A stretch of DNA of 64,000 bases, from the NCBI GenBank assembly GCA_964304625.1, contig OZ199838.1:7316001-7380000 (forward strand), read 5' to 3'. Shown in pieces: positions 1 through 13,257 of the stretch. Below the pieces are notes generated by a model. The model saw nothing but the letters and a program-made list of their open reading frames with translations. It had not been told where the DNA came from and made no database searches. Made by a program: the position numbers and the translations under genes. How positions within the stretch are numbered: the stretch's first letter is position 1; every line of letters begins with the position of its first letter. The stretch is from Kudoa neothunni (lineage: Eukaryota; Cnidaria).

Positions 1-60
1 TAAATGATGCAATCAACTAAAGTAAAAATATAGTTGCAAAATTTTTTTTATGTAATTCAT

Positions 61-1306
61 TCATACATCAGTATTTAAATGTGCTATCTCAGTATGAAAT
101 GATTTCTCAAGTATATGGATATACAAAGTTTCCCCATTTTGAACTAAACTTTTTACTATACTATAAAGTATAGTATGCTTGAGATGATGTTTAATATTGC
201 ATTTTTCAAACAATTCATAATTAGGTTTTATCCAACCTACATTTGTGTCGCAGCAATATATTAATTGGTCATCAGCGGACTTCAAACCAAATGTTACCTA
301 TGTAAAACGACAACATACAAAAGGACAAGGTTAATCTTTTTTTATTGTCATCCGTTGGCATAATTTGAAACCATAACGCAAGTGAATTTAAAAAATTGTC
401 GGACATGTTTTCACTCTTGGTTAATTTAAGATAGAACAAAGCAAGTTGCGCGTTTGGACAGTTTGTCAAGGAGGAAAAAACCGTTTCTGGCATACTATCA
501 TCAATGTGAGCACGATACGTCATAAAAGCTGTAGCGGTTTTTTCATTTCCCGTCGTTGCAGCTTCTAAATTCAACTAGACAACCACAATTAGATCAAATA
601 AATTTTAAGGCCAATGAACTACATGCTTTCCAAGGGAGGGATAATTTCTAAGGTAATAAACAATATCATTTGTGCATGAAAGTGGATTGTTGTGCTTCAA
701 AAAATCAAACAGTTGAACAAAAGTTTTTTCAAGTTCATTTTTGGTGGTCTCAATTTCTTCATCACTTATCGCGTCGGTATAATCATGATTAAGCACCGAA
801 TCGTAGAATTGCATTTTAAACATATAGATAGTCCTATTCTCCATTGTTATGGGGTACTTTTTGGTAAGATTGATCAAAAGATTTTCTAATTTCTTCTTGA
901 AATCGCTAAAAAGTATTGTTAAATTCATTCTAATACCGAGAAACAGCCGATACAGAAATACGTCTTTATCTTTACAATATTTTACAAAAAGATTATTCAG
1001 TAGTTTAAAACATTTTAAATCGTTGAACCTACAATAAATGATTAAAAAAAAACCAAAAATGTGCATTCTTATCTGATACAATTTATAGACGAGAAGTAGT
1101 GTCTTTTGAAAAACATCTTTGGGGTCGCGAAAGTTAAGTTCAAACTTAAGTTGCTTCAATTTGCAGTCACGATACAAATAACCATTAATATCCGGAGGTT
1201 TTAATTCGGTAAGTATCTGATCCAAATTCTCTCTTATGTCAAACTTTACACATACCATATTCAAAAATTGCAACTCTATTATAATATAGCGTATAAACCA
1301 ACTCAA
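61..1306 (-). CDS. Unknown protein, C-terminal part; possible CNOT11-like end
   Basis: Three exons read toward low coordinates. The first (about 623-1306; first clear ATG at 1258) ends at a GT donor after a codon for His. The second starts at 574 after CTAG, and the join is in phase. The last runs to a TGA at 61-63. The second to third junction near 300-310 is not resolved: no donor/acceptor pair keeps phase, and an A-run there may hide an indel. The protein is helical and rich in Leu, Lys and Phe, with no signal peptide or clear membrane span. The last two exons resemble the C-terminal end of CCR4-NOT subunit CNOT11: an N-x-P motif is followed by a Leu-Lys-Leu helix, then a C-terminal Leu-rich helix. 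This is by eye and weak. The true start may lie upstream of 1306. Confidence 0.45.
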
Positions 1307-1310
1307 CTTA

Positions 1311-3350
1311 GTAAGTAATAATCGATTTCACGAACAGTTAAAATGACTTGTTATGTATAACTTGGCTGTAAACTAAATAGACAGATAAGTTCATATATAA
1401 TAATTTTCTCTGACAAAAAAATTAAACTAACGCGTCGCAATACTAATGCGGGTAAAATCCATGGCTTTTCCCTCAATTTATTCATTACGGAAATCATGTA
1501 AAAATCTCAAATAATCTAAACATTTTTATTTAATTGAGAATTTTTTTAAATGAAGGACTGAATATTTAGAATAATTGATTAAATTCCACTGAAATACCAA
1601 CAAAATAACATTATTCAAGATTTTATAAATATTATTACTGGAATTAATGATCATACATTGGTTGCAATAAATGATTGGGACCTTTGTAAAATTTATAAAA
1701 AAATTAATTCTAATTAAATTTTTGGTGATATCAAATATAAAATTGTTATATAATTTAGTAAATACTTAAAATACTAAAGAGCAGTGAACTGTTGCCAGTT
1801 AAACAACCAGTTTTTATGTTGTATAAGAGGAATGGCTTGAACAGCGCTTTTTGCATTAACTGGACTGTATTTGAAGTAAAAAGTATAATTAAGTCAGACC
1901 AATTATTTAAATAAATAAAATTATAAATCATAATTTCTTGGTTTTTTATTGCCCCAAAATATTTAATTTTAACCGTTATTTATGACTTCGTCACTTCTAT
2001 TTTTTGTCCCCACACCGGGTCTATTTCTAGGTTGCATATAAGTTAATTTTTCAAAATCTGACGTAGTTAATCATTTTTACTCTGTCGCTGTGTTTTTAAG
2101 GTTCAAGGATAATTAATATGGTCAAGACTATGTATAAGAAAATTAAAATTTTCAGACCAATAAACACATCCAATTTTTGACAACCCAAACCATTTTCGAG
2201 GCTTGACTTGTTTTCTGAAAAATATTTTTATTTTATATTATTCTATAAATATCAAACATTTGATATACTACCCCATAATGTTTAAATACTGATATATTAG
2301 AGAATAAAATAGAAAGAATTCATCCACCGAACCTTTAGATGTTAATCTGAGAACGTAATTTGTTGAAATTGTACTATAGATTTATTCCCAGAAAAAAGTG
2401 TTAACAGATTAAATTCAAGGGCTAGCTTATGATTTTTAAATGTTACAAAGTTTAGGAACCTGTAAATTTATCGGAATTTTCAAATAGTAAAAAAATAATG
2501 ACAATAACCCCCAAAAGAAATTTAATTTTCATGATGATAGAATATTATTTCAATAATCGTGATCGCCCTATTTTTCGTCCATCTAAAGAGGAAATTGGTT
2601 AAAGTTAAGTGTGTATTACGTGAAATCGATTATCGAATGTGGCACACAATTATTAACGTACCTCCCAATTTCAACCGTATTATTGGGCTATTCAATCTTT
2701 TTTCCATAATTTTTTGAGTTAAATTTTGTATTTTGCGTTTACGCGATGACATAATATCTTCATCACAATTATCGAGAGAATGTGCATTGAACTTAATTAC
2801 ACATATAATCAAGGTAATTGAATCAACAATTTTTTACTTGAATCACAGCAGCAGCTAACTCATAAAACGCATAACTCTGAAAATTAAGTTGTTTCAATTT
2901 TTTCGCCAATCTAAAAAAGTTATACGTTTAGAAATATGATTGTTCTTTAGAAATCATAACAAAATGTATAAAAACAGAGAAAACCGATCCTAATTCAACT
3001 CACTTAATGTTTTTAAGCCGTTATTGAAAAGTTAGTAAACACAGGATATGTTATTTCATGTAATTAGTGAATAAACAGGAATAGTTCGTAAACAACAAAT
3101 TTTAAGAGTCAGTAATAATATAACGATTATATAATTATAAAATAGTTTTATCCGGACGCTTTGTAATTTATGTGCGAAAGGTCCGTGGATATTGAGTTAA
3201 ACGATTTTGTTGTTGAAAATTTTTTTATATCAATTTAATATAGATTTAAAAAGGTAGTTACTTATGTAAATAATATACAAAACTGTAATATAAAATTTTT
3301 TAAATATATCAATCTCACGCTTACTTCAAAATCACCTTTGAAGTGAAAGC
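1311..3350. other. Intergenic, AT-rich; one possible exon
   Basis: No gene could be modelled. A possible minus-strand exon at about 2660-2750 begins with ATG, encodes a basic stretch (MSSRKRKIQNL...) and ends at a GTACGT donor. Nothing else in this stretch is supportable. Confidence 0.25.
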
Positions 3351-3355
3351 CCATA

Positions 3356-3839
3356 CAGTATTTCACGACCAAGATGCAAACATGCCGCGCGCTAGTTATT
3401 TTTTAAGAATTAAGATTCAGATATGCCTGCTGAACTAGAAATTATTAATAAAATAAAAAGAAAATATGAAATTGTTAATAAGAAAGATAGGGAAAAGATT
3501 TTCCAACAACTCCAAGTATTCATATTTTGATATAATTTCTAAAGTCATTCAGAATGGGAAGACCAACCGTTAAATATCTGAGTCTCTGGGCATTCATGAA
3601 TCTACGATAGGTAGAATTGTCAAAAGGATAAATGAAACAGGGTCAGAAGAAATTAACGATTAGAAATAGAAAATATATATGAATAAAATTTAATCATCCT
3701 CTGTTATTTTTATTTCAACGTTACATAGTTTTGTTTAAAGTTTAATTGACATTTTTAAAAGAAAGTTTCACATTTTAATAGATATGCGCCATGTTTACAT
3801 CGTGATTGGAAAAGTTTGCATCTTGGTCGTGAAATACTG
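3356..3839 (+). mobile_element. Small pogo/Tigger- or IS630-type non-autonomous element
   Basis: Perfect terminal inverted repeats of at least 26 bp start CAGTATTTCACGACC at both ends, each flanked by TA (3354-3355 and 3840-3841), the target duplication of Tc1/mariner-superfamily elements. Inside, from ATG 3423, are remains of a transposase N-terminus: a basic start, then in another frame a helix-turn-helix-like run (SLGIHESTIGRIVKRINETG) ending near 3663. No DDE domain remains, so this is an internal-deletion derivative of about 484 bp. Confidence 0.75.
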
Positions 3840-4450
3840 TATGCGTATCCTCTAATTCGCACAAAAATGATCCACAATAAAACACAAATAATCTTAATTT
3901 TGTAATCCGTTAATGGATCAATGCATCTTCTGATCTGAGTTAAAAACGGTTTATAGCGTTTAAAACCCACAAACCTCAATGCTATGAGTCAAGGATTTTT
4001 TGCTAGGATTGATCATAACAAATTCGAAAATGAGAATATCAAATGTTAACCTTGAATTTTTCAATCATTAAATTGGAAATAGATTTTTATAGATACGTTC
4101 TGTTAGATAGATATCAAGAATTTACGTATTTATCAGCAATATTTTAACATTATTTTTGCTAAACAAATACAGTAGGTTATCGATTCTCGGTATTCTCCTC
4201 GGCAACAAAGGAAACTTAATGAAAATGCACCATTGATCAATTTTACGTACTTCTTACAATTCGCCGCGAATACAAGAAACTTTTGTATCGAATGAATGTT
4301 ATCATGAGGTTCAATATTAATATTTTTGCATTATATAATTATGAACTCATCTCATATCAAAGTTTTCTCGCATATAATTTGTAATATTTTGTTCAGTGTG
4401 TGCTATTTCTATCGAGCAATCCATCTGTATTAACCATTTATTATCTAGAG

Positions 4451-4738
4451 CAGTGGTTCCCAACCTTTTGGTGTCTTCGAACCCTTATAAATTAATTTGA
4501 AAATTGTGTTAAGAATTCAATATATATATTTTTAAAGCGCTAAGAAAAAATTCCACATATTCATTTTCTATCTTTTCAATCATAAAACAACAAACAATAG
4601 ATAATATAAATATATAACTGAGATTTCTGCTGCTGTTTTTTGGAAGCTATTTTATGTATTCTTGGTTCAATTTTCAAACCCCCAGCGCTGACTGTTCGAA
4701 CACCTAGGGTTCTGTCGAACTCCGGTTGGAAATCACTG
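4451..4738. mobile_element. hAT-type MITE
   Basis: The left end CAGTGGTTCCCAACC and the inverted right end (CAGTGATTTCCAACC when reversed) match at 13 of 15 bases. They are flanked by an 8-bp target duplication, ATCTAGAG at 4443-4450 and CTCTAGAG at 4739-4746 (7 of 8 match). An 8-bp duplication and a CAGTGGTTC-type terminus are typical of hAT transposons. The 288-bp interior has no coding capacity. Confidence 0.8.
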
Positions 4739-4881
4739 CTCTAGAGTAATTAGGAAAACCATATTTTTAAATTTAATCTTCTTCATTGCCAATAATTTTA
4801 CTCTCCTATATATATATATATATATTGTTTGAATAGAGGATGCATAACCAAATTTAGAAATAACTATGACAAAAACTTCTT

Positions 4882-5238
4882 CTACCGTATCCATAGTTTC
4901 TTAATGAATTCAATATGGCTATTATTAATAATAGATATATCGGATTTATTTGTCAAGAAAAACCAGCGCTTTAAATCATTTGACTGTAATTTCTTTTGAC
5001 ATATTAAGCCAAGATATATCTTTAGCTTATTTTGGAGAAAATCTGGCCGAAATGGATTCATATCGTTATTAGTTGCAATGGTCTGATTTATTGTAAAAAT
5101 ATTTTCATAGTTTGACTCCAAGAAACAAATTATCGTTGCCTGGGAGCTTATAAAAAAATTGTTGAACTTTTTGAAAAATACAAGAATGCCGTGTAATTTA
5201 ATTTCACGATAACATAAAGTATTATCGAGAAATAACAC
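4882..5238 (-). CDS. Unknown 118-residue open frame, possible exon
   Basis: An uninterrupted frame of 357 bp in very AT-rich DNA, ending in TAA after a basic C-terminus (IEFIKKLWIR). Composition is protein-like (mixed hydrophobic and polar segments, with Asn-Pro-Phe-Arg-Pro and several Trp, Cys and Pro). No domain is recognised and no partner exon was found. It could be the last exon of an undetected gene or chance. Confidence 0.3.
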   Translation of the reverse strand: MLFLDNTLCYREIKLHGILVFFKKFNNFFISSQATIICFLESNYENIFTINQTIATNNDMNPFRPDFLQNKLKIYLGLICQKKLQSNDLKRWFFLTNKSDISIINNSHIEFIKKLWIR

Positions 5239-5239
5239 A

Positions 5240-6842
5240 ATTTTTGTTGTCTATATTTTTAAATAAATTTTGGGGCTATCGAGCATATAACTCATTCAAA
5301 AAAAAGAGTTTATACATTGTGATAATAGCCGGAAAATTATGTAAAACCAATAATTTCTATATTTTATGAAAAAAACTTTAAAAACTACCTTTATTTTGTA
5401 AGTTTTAATTTAAATTATAATAACTTAGCCCGTAAATGTTATAGAAACAGTTTCGACTCCTTAAATTACATACATACATGCAAAGTAAAAATAAAGAGAG
5501 TTAAAAAAATATCGTACTGTATTCCATTATTTTTAATTTACCATTTATGTTATGCGCCAAAATTTAGTTTTCTCATTAAATTATAATATCAGCTAAATAA
5601 TAACAATTATCCGAGATGAATATCTTAAATGGGTTTAAATTCCTAACGAAATACAGTGGATAACCGTTTTTACGTATCAAGCACGCGCACGCGCAAAAAA
5701 CTGATTTTTATTTGTTAAAATTGTATCACGAACTTTAAAAATCAAGTAAATAAATTGAGTAAACTTTATTAATTTATATCTGTATGTACACAATAATAGT
5801 GAATTTCTAATTTGTTTTCTAAAACATGGATAAAATTGTGGAATTTCCAATTGTCTAATATTCTTCAATGACATTTCATAAACCTCTTCTTCAATTTATC
5901 ACAATAGATTTTATTTTCTATTACCAATTTTGGTATGTGCTTTAAATTTTGCACACAATCAATTTCTTATTTTTATGAAACTTTATAGGTGTTATTTTAA
6001 CCTCCTCCTGTTCGATATCCTTCATAGTTGATTAAATAACGTCCTTATTTTCGTTAATACCAACTATTTAATCTTTCATTATCTTCTACTCGAGTATCAT
6101 TCCGTCAATTTCATCCTTGTTGTTATTTCATAAAAATAATAATAATGCGGAACTCTTGAATTGACGAATAGTAATTGTTTTTTAATTTTTAGGAGAAAGA
6201 GTTTCCGAACTTCAATATTTCATATTTTTCTTTAAATGTTCAACGCCTCTGGCTATCAGTTATCATAGCTAGTGATTGCTTAAATTCCGCAAATAGTATA
6301 GAAATCGGAATAAAAATGTACGATGAATTGGTCACTACGGATTTTACGTATATTGGCATTATTTGATATTAAATACAATAAACCTTAGAATATACACATG
6401 CAATATGAGAACCACTAAGTTGTTTTTTTTTAAAGTGCGTAAACTCGGTTGCCGACTGTAATAAGATTCACCACCTTAAGTTATGCATCACAATAGTTTC
6501 CCATTAGAAATCTATAACATCAAAGCTTTCACTGAATAAATTATATTTTCAATATATACGAAATATGATTAATAAAAGTAAATTAGAAAATCTTTCAAGT
6601 TTTAATCCCCTAAAGTGAAAATATTTATAATAAAATATCAAATTTCAAGGAGTACGTCGCCAAGATTGAAACATGGGTGATTTTGAACATCAGTTTTATC
6701 TTATAGAGCAAATTTTTATATTTTATATTAATGAAGAATAAATTTGATTTTTCTTTTAAACGTTGTACAAATAACTACTAAATATTTTAAATGACTTGTA
6801 CCTTTCAATAGCCATCGATATCGGTAATCATGTATACTCTAA
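5240..6842. other. Intergenic, nothing recognised
   Basis: AT-rich sequence with homopolymer and short AT tracts. No gene, RNA or bounded repeat could be supported. Confidence 0.4.
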
Positions 6843-6846
6843 TTAA

Positions 6847-9140
6847 CCCATTCCGGTTCTCTGTGTATTAAAAGGCATAGGGAACATTAAATTATTACGT
6901 AAGTAGAAAAAGTTTTTTAGTATATACATAAAAAATAAACAAAATGTATCGGTGTTTATACCGATGCATATCGTGATACAGTAACATCGGCCCCAAAATT
7001 ATTACATGATAATTTTTGGAAATTTTTTTATTTTATTTAAATTTTAAATGAATTATTACTTTCAAAAACCTTAAATTTATTTTGAAGTATGGAAATAATC
7101 ATTAATTATAGGGCGCACAACTAAGTGCCATAAAGGGAACAGAAAACTGACCGCATGCTTAAGGTCTTATGCTTAACCGGCCACATTTGTTTTTACTTGC
7201 GCGAAAAAATGAATTTTCAGAATTTTTTTGATGCTCTTAATGAGATAGAAAACGATGAAAGTGAATATTCTCCAATAGATATTGTTGCACTGCCTCCAGA
7301 TCATGTCAATGATTCGACCGACCAAGAATACAATACTATAACAGCGAACTCTGAAAACGTCGATATTGCTGATATACCTGAAATATGCGGATCAGTAGAA
7401 GTTTTTTCATCAACATACGAAGAAAATGATAATGTCAATGTATCTAACGTGCGGCAAAATTTTTCGCCAACAATTAATGACGATGAAAATATAATCAAAA
7501 ATAATGCTGAGATTTTAGCCGAAAAAACATACACCCAAAATTCTTTAAACGGGAACGAAATAAATTCTCTTGAAACATTTAATCATATGTTTGATGAGCA
7601 GTTATTTATTCACATTGTGAGATAAACTAATCTCTATCCCCGTCAAAAAAATGATCATAATTTCCACATTGATTTAAAAGAATTAAAATCGTTTATTGGT
7701 ATTCGTTTATTATCAGAATATAATAAACTTCCCAAACAACACATATACTGGGAATCTGTTTATGACGCTGATGTGGAGATTGTAAAAAAACATGTCAATA
7801 AAAGGATTTAAGGAAATAAAAAAGTTCCTTCACTTTAATGACGACTCAAAAATGAACCCTGATGATAAGCTTATTAAAATAAGATCCGAACATCAATAAA
7901 TTAAACGAAAATTTCAAAATATTTTGAATTTTTCATAAGTAATTATCCATTGATGAACAGATGAATCCATATACAGGATATCATTCCTGAAAAATATTTA
8001 TGAAAAGCAACCCGACACGTTTCGGATCCAAAAAGTAAATGATGTCGTCGTCGTGCGGATATGTTTACAGTTTTGATGTTTACACGGGCAAGTCAACAAT
8101 ATACGATACAAAAATTGGTCTCGGTAGTAGGCGTTGTCAGAAATTTTTACAAACACAGAAAAAAAATTAGACACCTACCTATTTGTTGATAATTTTTTCT
8201 CGAAATATAAACTGATGGTTGAATTAGTCAAAGATGGGATAAAAGCCACTGTTACAGTGAGACCAAATCGAATCGGAAATCGTTCCCTTACCCCATATAA
8301 TATTATGGGAAAATAACCCGAGGAACCTACGAATGCTTTTTGGAAAAAAAACAGCCAAACTTTAATTACCCAGTGGAATGACACCAAACCAGTTACTCCA
8401 ATCAGCAATTTTTGTGACGTTTATCCATTGCGCAGAGTTAAAGTTACTGCAGGTTACAGAAAAAATATCTACAAGTAGATCAACCTTAAGCCTGTCCTGT
8501 ATATAACAAATTCATGGGTGACGTTGATTTAACAGATAACGCAGTTGTTTGCTATCGAATTAACATTTGTGGTAAGAAATGGTATTGGTCTCTTTTCCAA
8601 CACGATTTCTCTTGCTGTTTGTAATTCATAGAAACTGCTAAATCTTGGAAAAGAAACCAAAATACCTCTTCTTTCTCACATTAGGAATCTAGTGACTCTC
8701 TTATAACTTCAAGTTATTCCAAAGTAAACTCTATAAGAAGGTCGCTCTTTGGTAAAACCCAATTCCATACTCTCTGTGAATATCCTACACTCACACAAAA
8801 CGCGGAAAAAGAAGAGACGATGTGCCGTTTGTGGAAAGACCACCATTAGATCTTGCGGAAACTGTGATACGACATTGCACATCGAATGTTCACAAGTTTT
8901 TCATAAAAAATAAAAATAATTAATTTTTGGTGTTTTTGGTGAAATTTGAAGGGGAAAATTTATATTGAGAAATAGCACGCGGTCGGTCTTCTGTTCCCTT
9001 TGTGGCATTCTATCAATTTTATGATATTTCCAAATTTTAAAACTTTAATTTATTTTTATTTTCAATTTTCATGTTTTTAGCTAATAAGTAATAAATATAA
9101 AAGTTATTAAAAAAATATTAAGTTATCGAACCGAAATGGG
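6847..9140 (+). mobile_element. piggyBac element with TTAA target duplication
   Basis: Both ends carry TTAA (6843-6846 and 9141-9144), the signature piggyBac target duplication. Terminal repeats begin CCCATTCCGGTTC on the left and CCCATTTCGGTTC when the right end is reversed (12 of 13). Internal inverted repeats about 33 bp long lie at 7126-7158 and 8975-9007 and share the core AAAGGGAACAGAA. The spacing from the ends is asymmetric (about 280 and 133 bp), as is usual for piggyBac. The 2,294-bp element encloses a decayed transposase. Confidence 0.93.
7209..8913 (+). pseudogene. piggyBac transposase, degenerate
   Basis: The start chosen is the ATG at 7209 (MNFQNFFDAL). The first frame is acidic at its N-terminus and stops at 7623-7625. 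Reading past it gives typical piggyBac text (ELKSFIGIRLL). Later pieces in other frames include a D-containing catalytic motif (FVDNFFSKYKLMVELVKDG at about 8185) followed by TVRPNR. The C-terminus keeps the family's zinc-binding ring-like motif, C-x2-C then C-x2-C and H-x2-C, ending at TAA 8911-8913. Several stops and at least three frame changes separate these parts, so no active enzyme can be made. The terminal repeats could still respond to a transposase supplied elsewhere. Confidence 0.9.
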
Positions 9141-9144
9141 TTAA

Positions 9145-12112
9145 AGAAATTATTTTATTAAATGAAGCTTAAAAAATTATATTTCCTGAAGGTGGTCTAA
9201 TACATTAGCGACAGGTGTACATATACGTATAAGATAGTGAAATTTACATTGCTCCAAGTTAGAATTTTCTGTTAATATTTAGTGATTACAAGTGAAATGG
9301 TTAGTGGATGTCTAATAAATTTCGTAAAGAGCTTCTATAAGTTGCAGTTTAATCTACTACAGCAGGCAACCGATATTACGCAATTTTTTCGGTCCAACCA
9401 CGTAGATTGATTTTTTTTATGGGGATGAGGGTGAGATTTTCATTCTTACGGTTGAATTTTTGAAAGAATAGAAAAGTGTTTTGAGATATCCTGAAAAAAT
9501 GATAATTTCGTGAAAACGAAAGTAGAATAAATTTTATTTCAAGGCAATGTTGGTTGACAATTAAAGAATGATATAGATGCACATAACTAAAGATTATAAG
9601 ATTAAAATATTTCGTTCATATTGTGCTAAAAAATGAATAAGAAATATTATTTATAATTTTTTAGAACAGACTATTCACTAAATTTTATTCCAGTGTAAAC
9701 AGATGCAAATATTTTACCAATGAATATGATTAAAACAAAAATTACGGATTGTTTTTCAGCCAAATTATCTTAATAATGTTTTTTTTGTTATTTTAATTCG
9801 ATAAAAGATGTAAAACCACGCTGAAAAATAAAGAAAACACAAAAAAAACGACCGCGCACGCAGTTAGTGCGTATTATTGGTTGCGTATAGTATTAAAATT
9901 TAAGCTAATACCGTGGGTAACGTGCGGTTTCGTAGTGACGTGTAGTCCGTAATTTGAGAAATTATTACTTAATTAACGTACACATGAGACTATGACAATT
10001 TATTTATTTCTCCGACTATTTAAAACCATTTATTTGACCATTAAAGAAATACAACAAAAATATTCTTAAATAAAATAATTATGTTTTTTTAGGGATTATT
10101 TTGTAGTGACGTGTAGTGCGTAACTTTTCCGGTGCGTTGAGATTTTTGTTTTTGATAGGTGGCGAAATGAAGGACAGAAATAAAAATTGAGTTAAGGCAT
10201 TAAAAGAGAAATATGAAATAATAAAGTTTGCCCAAAAACCAGCGAAGACATAGAGCAGAAACATTATTTTATTCAAACTTGCCTCCCCCATTTGTATGAT
10301 TTAAGACATTACTTGAAATAGTTATAAACATCAAACGGATATTGAATGAAAGTACACAATATGTCTGTCAGAAAACTTAAAAATATTACTATAAACTTAG
10401 CAATTTCCTCAAAAATATTTTACCATTGTAGTTGATTGATACTTTTCCCTCCCTAGTATCGCGCGCGCAATCTTAGAAACCACGAACCACGCGTATTGTA
10501 CGTGTGGTTCGGAATTTTTTGTTGGCTCCAATGGGATTACGAACTATCCGTCACCCATTGTATCTAGAAATCCGGAGTAGTTACTAAACTAAAAATAAAC
10601 TCAAATAATAATATACATGACGCTACATCATTAGCTAGTTGGTAGGTGGAATTAAGATATCAAAATAATTTATGCTTGTGTTCAAATAATATCAATTATA
10701 ATTTTTAGTAATAATAATTTTTGAAGTTTTATTTAATTAAGATTTTTTGATAGTAATTCATTGCAAATATTTAATTATTTATTCTACTTTTCAAGAAGGA
10801 TATCGACACAAATACCCCATTTTTTAAAACAAGACCGCATTCCCAAAGATGCCTAGATAGGTCTTCTTTAAATAAAAACTAATCAAGAGTTCGAGCACAT
10901 TATCGAACAAATTATTTCGGGCATTTATTTCGTAGCCAGTAATTATAATGGTAATACATTTACTTACATGGATAAATAATTATACGACAATAGGTGGAAA
11001 TTATGACAATAATGACCATGTATAATAAACAGAAAATAAATTCACATTAACATCAATTTATCACATGAAAAATTTCAACAAGCATACGAAATAAGAGAAC
11101 AATAGTCGTCAAGATCGAGTAGCAAGTGTAATCGATCCCATTTATGCTTGGAACCCATCCAATTATATATTAGGTACAATATTATGAGAAATTATTCCAT
11201 TAGTTTAAGATTTACCATTGCAAACTAAAAGATAAAGCACGAACAAATGTTTTCTTGTAAGTAACAATAATCGTACGAGTTATTTATTAATTTGTCATCA
11301 ACGAGGAAATTAATCTTCACGTTCGGATTTTTGAAGCAGAAAACTAATCCAACATAAGAATTAAGAAGTCGGGTGATATCTTTCCGAAGAATTCGTCAAA
11401 GTAGTCGATTTCTAATAAATTGATTCTACGACATGACGACTCAACCAAAACAATCCGATCCCTTGAAAATTTAAAGGAAATTTTTCAAAATATTTAACGA
11501 AAATTATTCACAGGCTTAAAAAGTCACATGACTTACGTATCAGCAAGAATAAATTCCTTTAAATACATTAGTTCTATGATGAATGTTAATCAATACTTAT
11601 AATTTATGTTATCTTTCACAGTTAAGATTAACTTTTGAATTATCTTAGTCTAAATTATTCAATGAAATAATTCCTAGTAATAATGATTATTTGATCGATA
11701 CATATTTACCAATCTTTATTATTGTGAATGGTTCAATTTTAAAATTATCAAATTTAAAGCCAAATAATCGATTTCAAATTAATATACATAATTATTCACA
11801 AGGTAGTTGAAATAAGATTAGATAAGAGTATTAAGTTCCCATATCAATAAAAGAATAGATAAAGTGTGAAATATATACAACATATCACAATTAGAAAATA
11901 CTCATTTATTTTCACCCCGAATGCTTATCACACCTCTATCGGAGGGGCGAATTTGAATATCAAAGTGAAGTCACAACACAAAAGTGATAAAAACGCATTT
12001 AAATAAAATTCACTTCATTACTTAGGTAAAACTTCATGATCGGTTTTACACAGTTTTTATAAAATGAAACACCCTTATTAATTATTATGAGTGTAGCCAG
12101 CATAAAAATTAC
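9145..12112. other. Repeat-rich intergenic stretch
   Basis: No gene supported. A 21-bp direct repeat with core GTAGTGACGTGTAGT lies at 9932-9952 and 10103-10123. A hairpin with 13-bp arms and 3-base loop lies at 10483-10511. The sequence near 9867 (AGTGCGTATTATTGG) resembles the terminal motif of the element at 40.7-42.7 kb, so 9.85-10.5 kb may be an old transposon remnant. From 10.55 to 12.1 kb nothing is recognised. Confidence 0.4.
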
Positions 12113-12645
12113 CTGCTTTGCCCTTCAAAATTAAGGGAACCTATATTATAAAAATATAGGATTTCTAAAACCAAGAAATCTCGTGGAAATGTGTCTGAAA
12201 GCAAACTAAAAATTTTAATCGAAGTATTATATTCCATAGTTTCAGGATGATCAACTATAATCGATAAATGCATACAAACAAACAAAAACAAAGATACAGT
12301 TCCTAAAGACGATTTCTTTCAAAAAATTGAACCCATTCTTATTTATTTCGGTTGCTTCTTGTGATGCTTTTATGAGCTCTAATTCTAAGCGTTCCAAATC
12401 AATTTTACCGCTTGCAAAATCGATATAAATTTTAGCCACCTAAGATAAAAATAAGTGTTAGAATTAAAATTTCCTAAAAATACTAATGAAAATAAGGATT
12501 TCGGTTTCGAGGATAACATTCTTGATAAATTCCTTTTGGCCGACCGAAAATCACGGTTATGAATGGCAGCTACATTGAAGTGTTCAAAGGAATTATCATA
12601 TAACCGTATATAACCCAAAATAGTTTCGTAAAGTAGCTGGGACAT
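12113..12645 (-). CDS. Unknown helical protein, three exons (partial)
   Basis: Three exons on the minus strand: 12484-12645 (from ATG, MSQLLYETIL), 12298-12439 and 12113-12254. They are separated by introns of 44 and 43 bp with GT..AG ends, and both joins keep phase. The last exon ends at a GTAATT donor, so the gene continues past what could be placed. The product is predicted helical, with alternating Leu/Lys/Glu segments that suggest repeats of the TPR/HEAT kind, but no family is identified. An exon-like open stretch upstream (about 12655-12800) may belong to it or to something else. Confidence 0.5.
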
Positions 12646-12799
12646 TATCTAAAGATTGAACCAATTTTCCAATTGAAGTGCCTAAGTTAACCGTTTTTAA
12701 ATTGGTACTTTGCGCACGCTCTCCTATTAGGAATACGGTTTCGCCCTGTTTATAGTGTACACGAACCGCTTGATTGCCGTAAAATACACTCCCTCATAT

Positions 12800-13250
12800 G
12801 TTAAAAATTAATGATCTGAGATCAAAAATATAACATTTTACTTTCAATGTACATACGAAACGTAAAGGTAGCGGATTTAAATTCCGCACGTGTCATAATA
12901 TTGTTTAACGTTCAGCCTGAGATTTTCACCAATAAACCCTAGATTTTGGAGTCTACAACGCTAAATTCTATTAGTAATCTCATTTATAATTAGGAATGTA
13001 TTTATCGATTAAAATCGGCGAAATTCAATTTTCACCGTCAAGAACCTCAATAAGTTTTAATTTTAAATTTTACCGATCAGTCGCGGATATCTTCGTTAGG
13101 TAGGTGGGATTGGCTGAGGGAAATCTATCTTATTTTTACTTTTTATCGTGATGGCGGATAAATAATTGGTGATTGTTTAATTTTCAACTTCTACAACATA
13201 AGCACATCGCCTGAACAAAAAAGTTGTCATGAGTCCTCAGTTTTAAAAAC
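12800..13250. other. Intergenic, nothing recognised
   Basis: No coding, RNA or repeat signal supported. Confidence 0.4.
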
Positions 13251-13257
13251 ATATTTC

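Noticed and set aside
61-574. Firm naming of the first gene as CNOT11
   Set aside because: Only a loose match over two short helical exons judged by eye; the CNOT11 N-terminal domain is not seen in the upstream exon, and one splice junction is unresolved.
12655-12800. Open minus-strand stretch that could be an integrase C-terminal tail or an upstream exon of the 12.1 kb gene
   Set aside because: A 50-codon run without a supporting motif or proper splice signals; either reading would be a guess.
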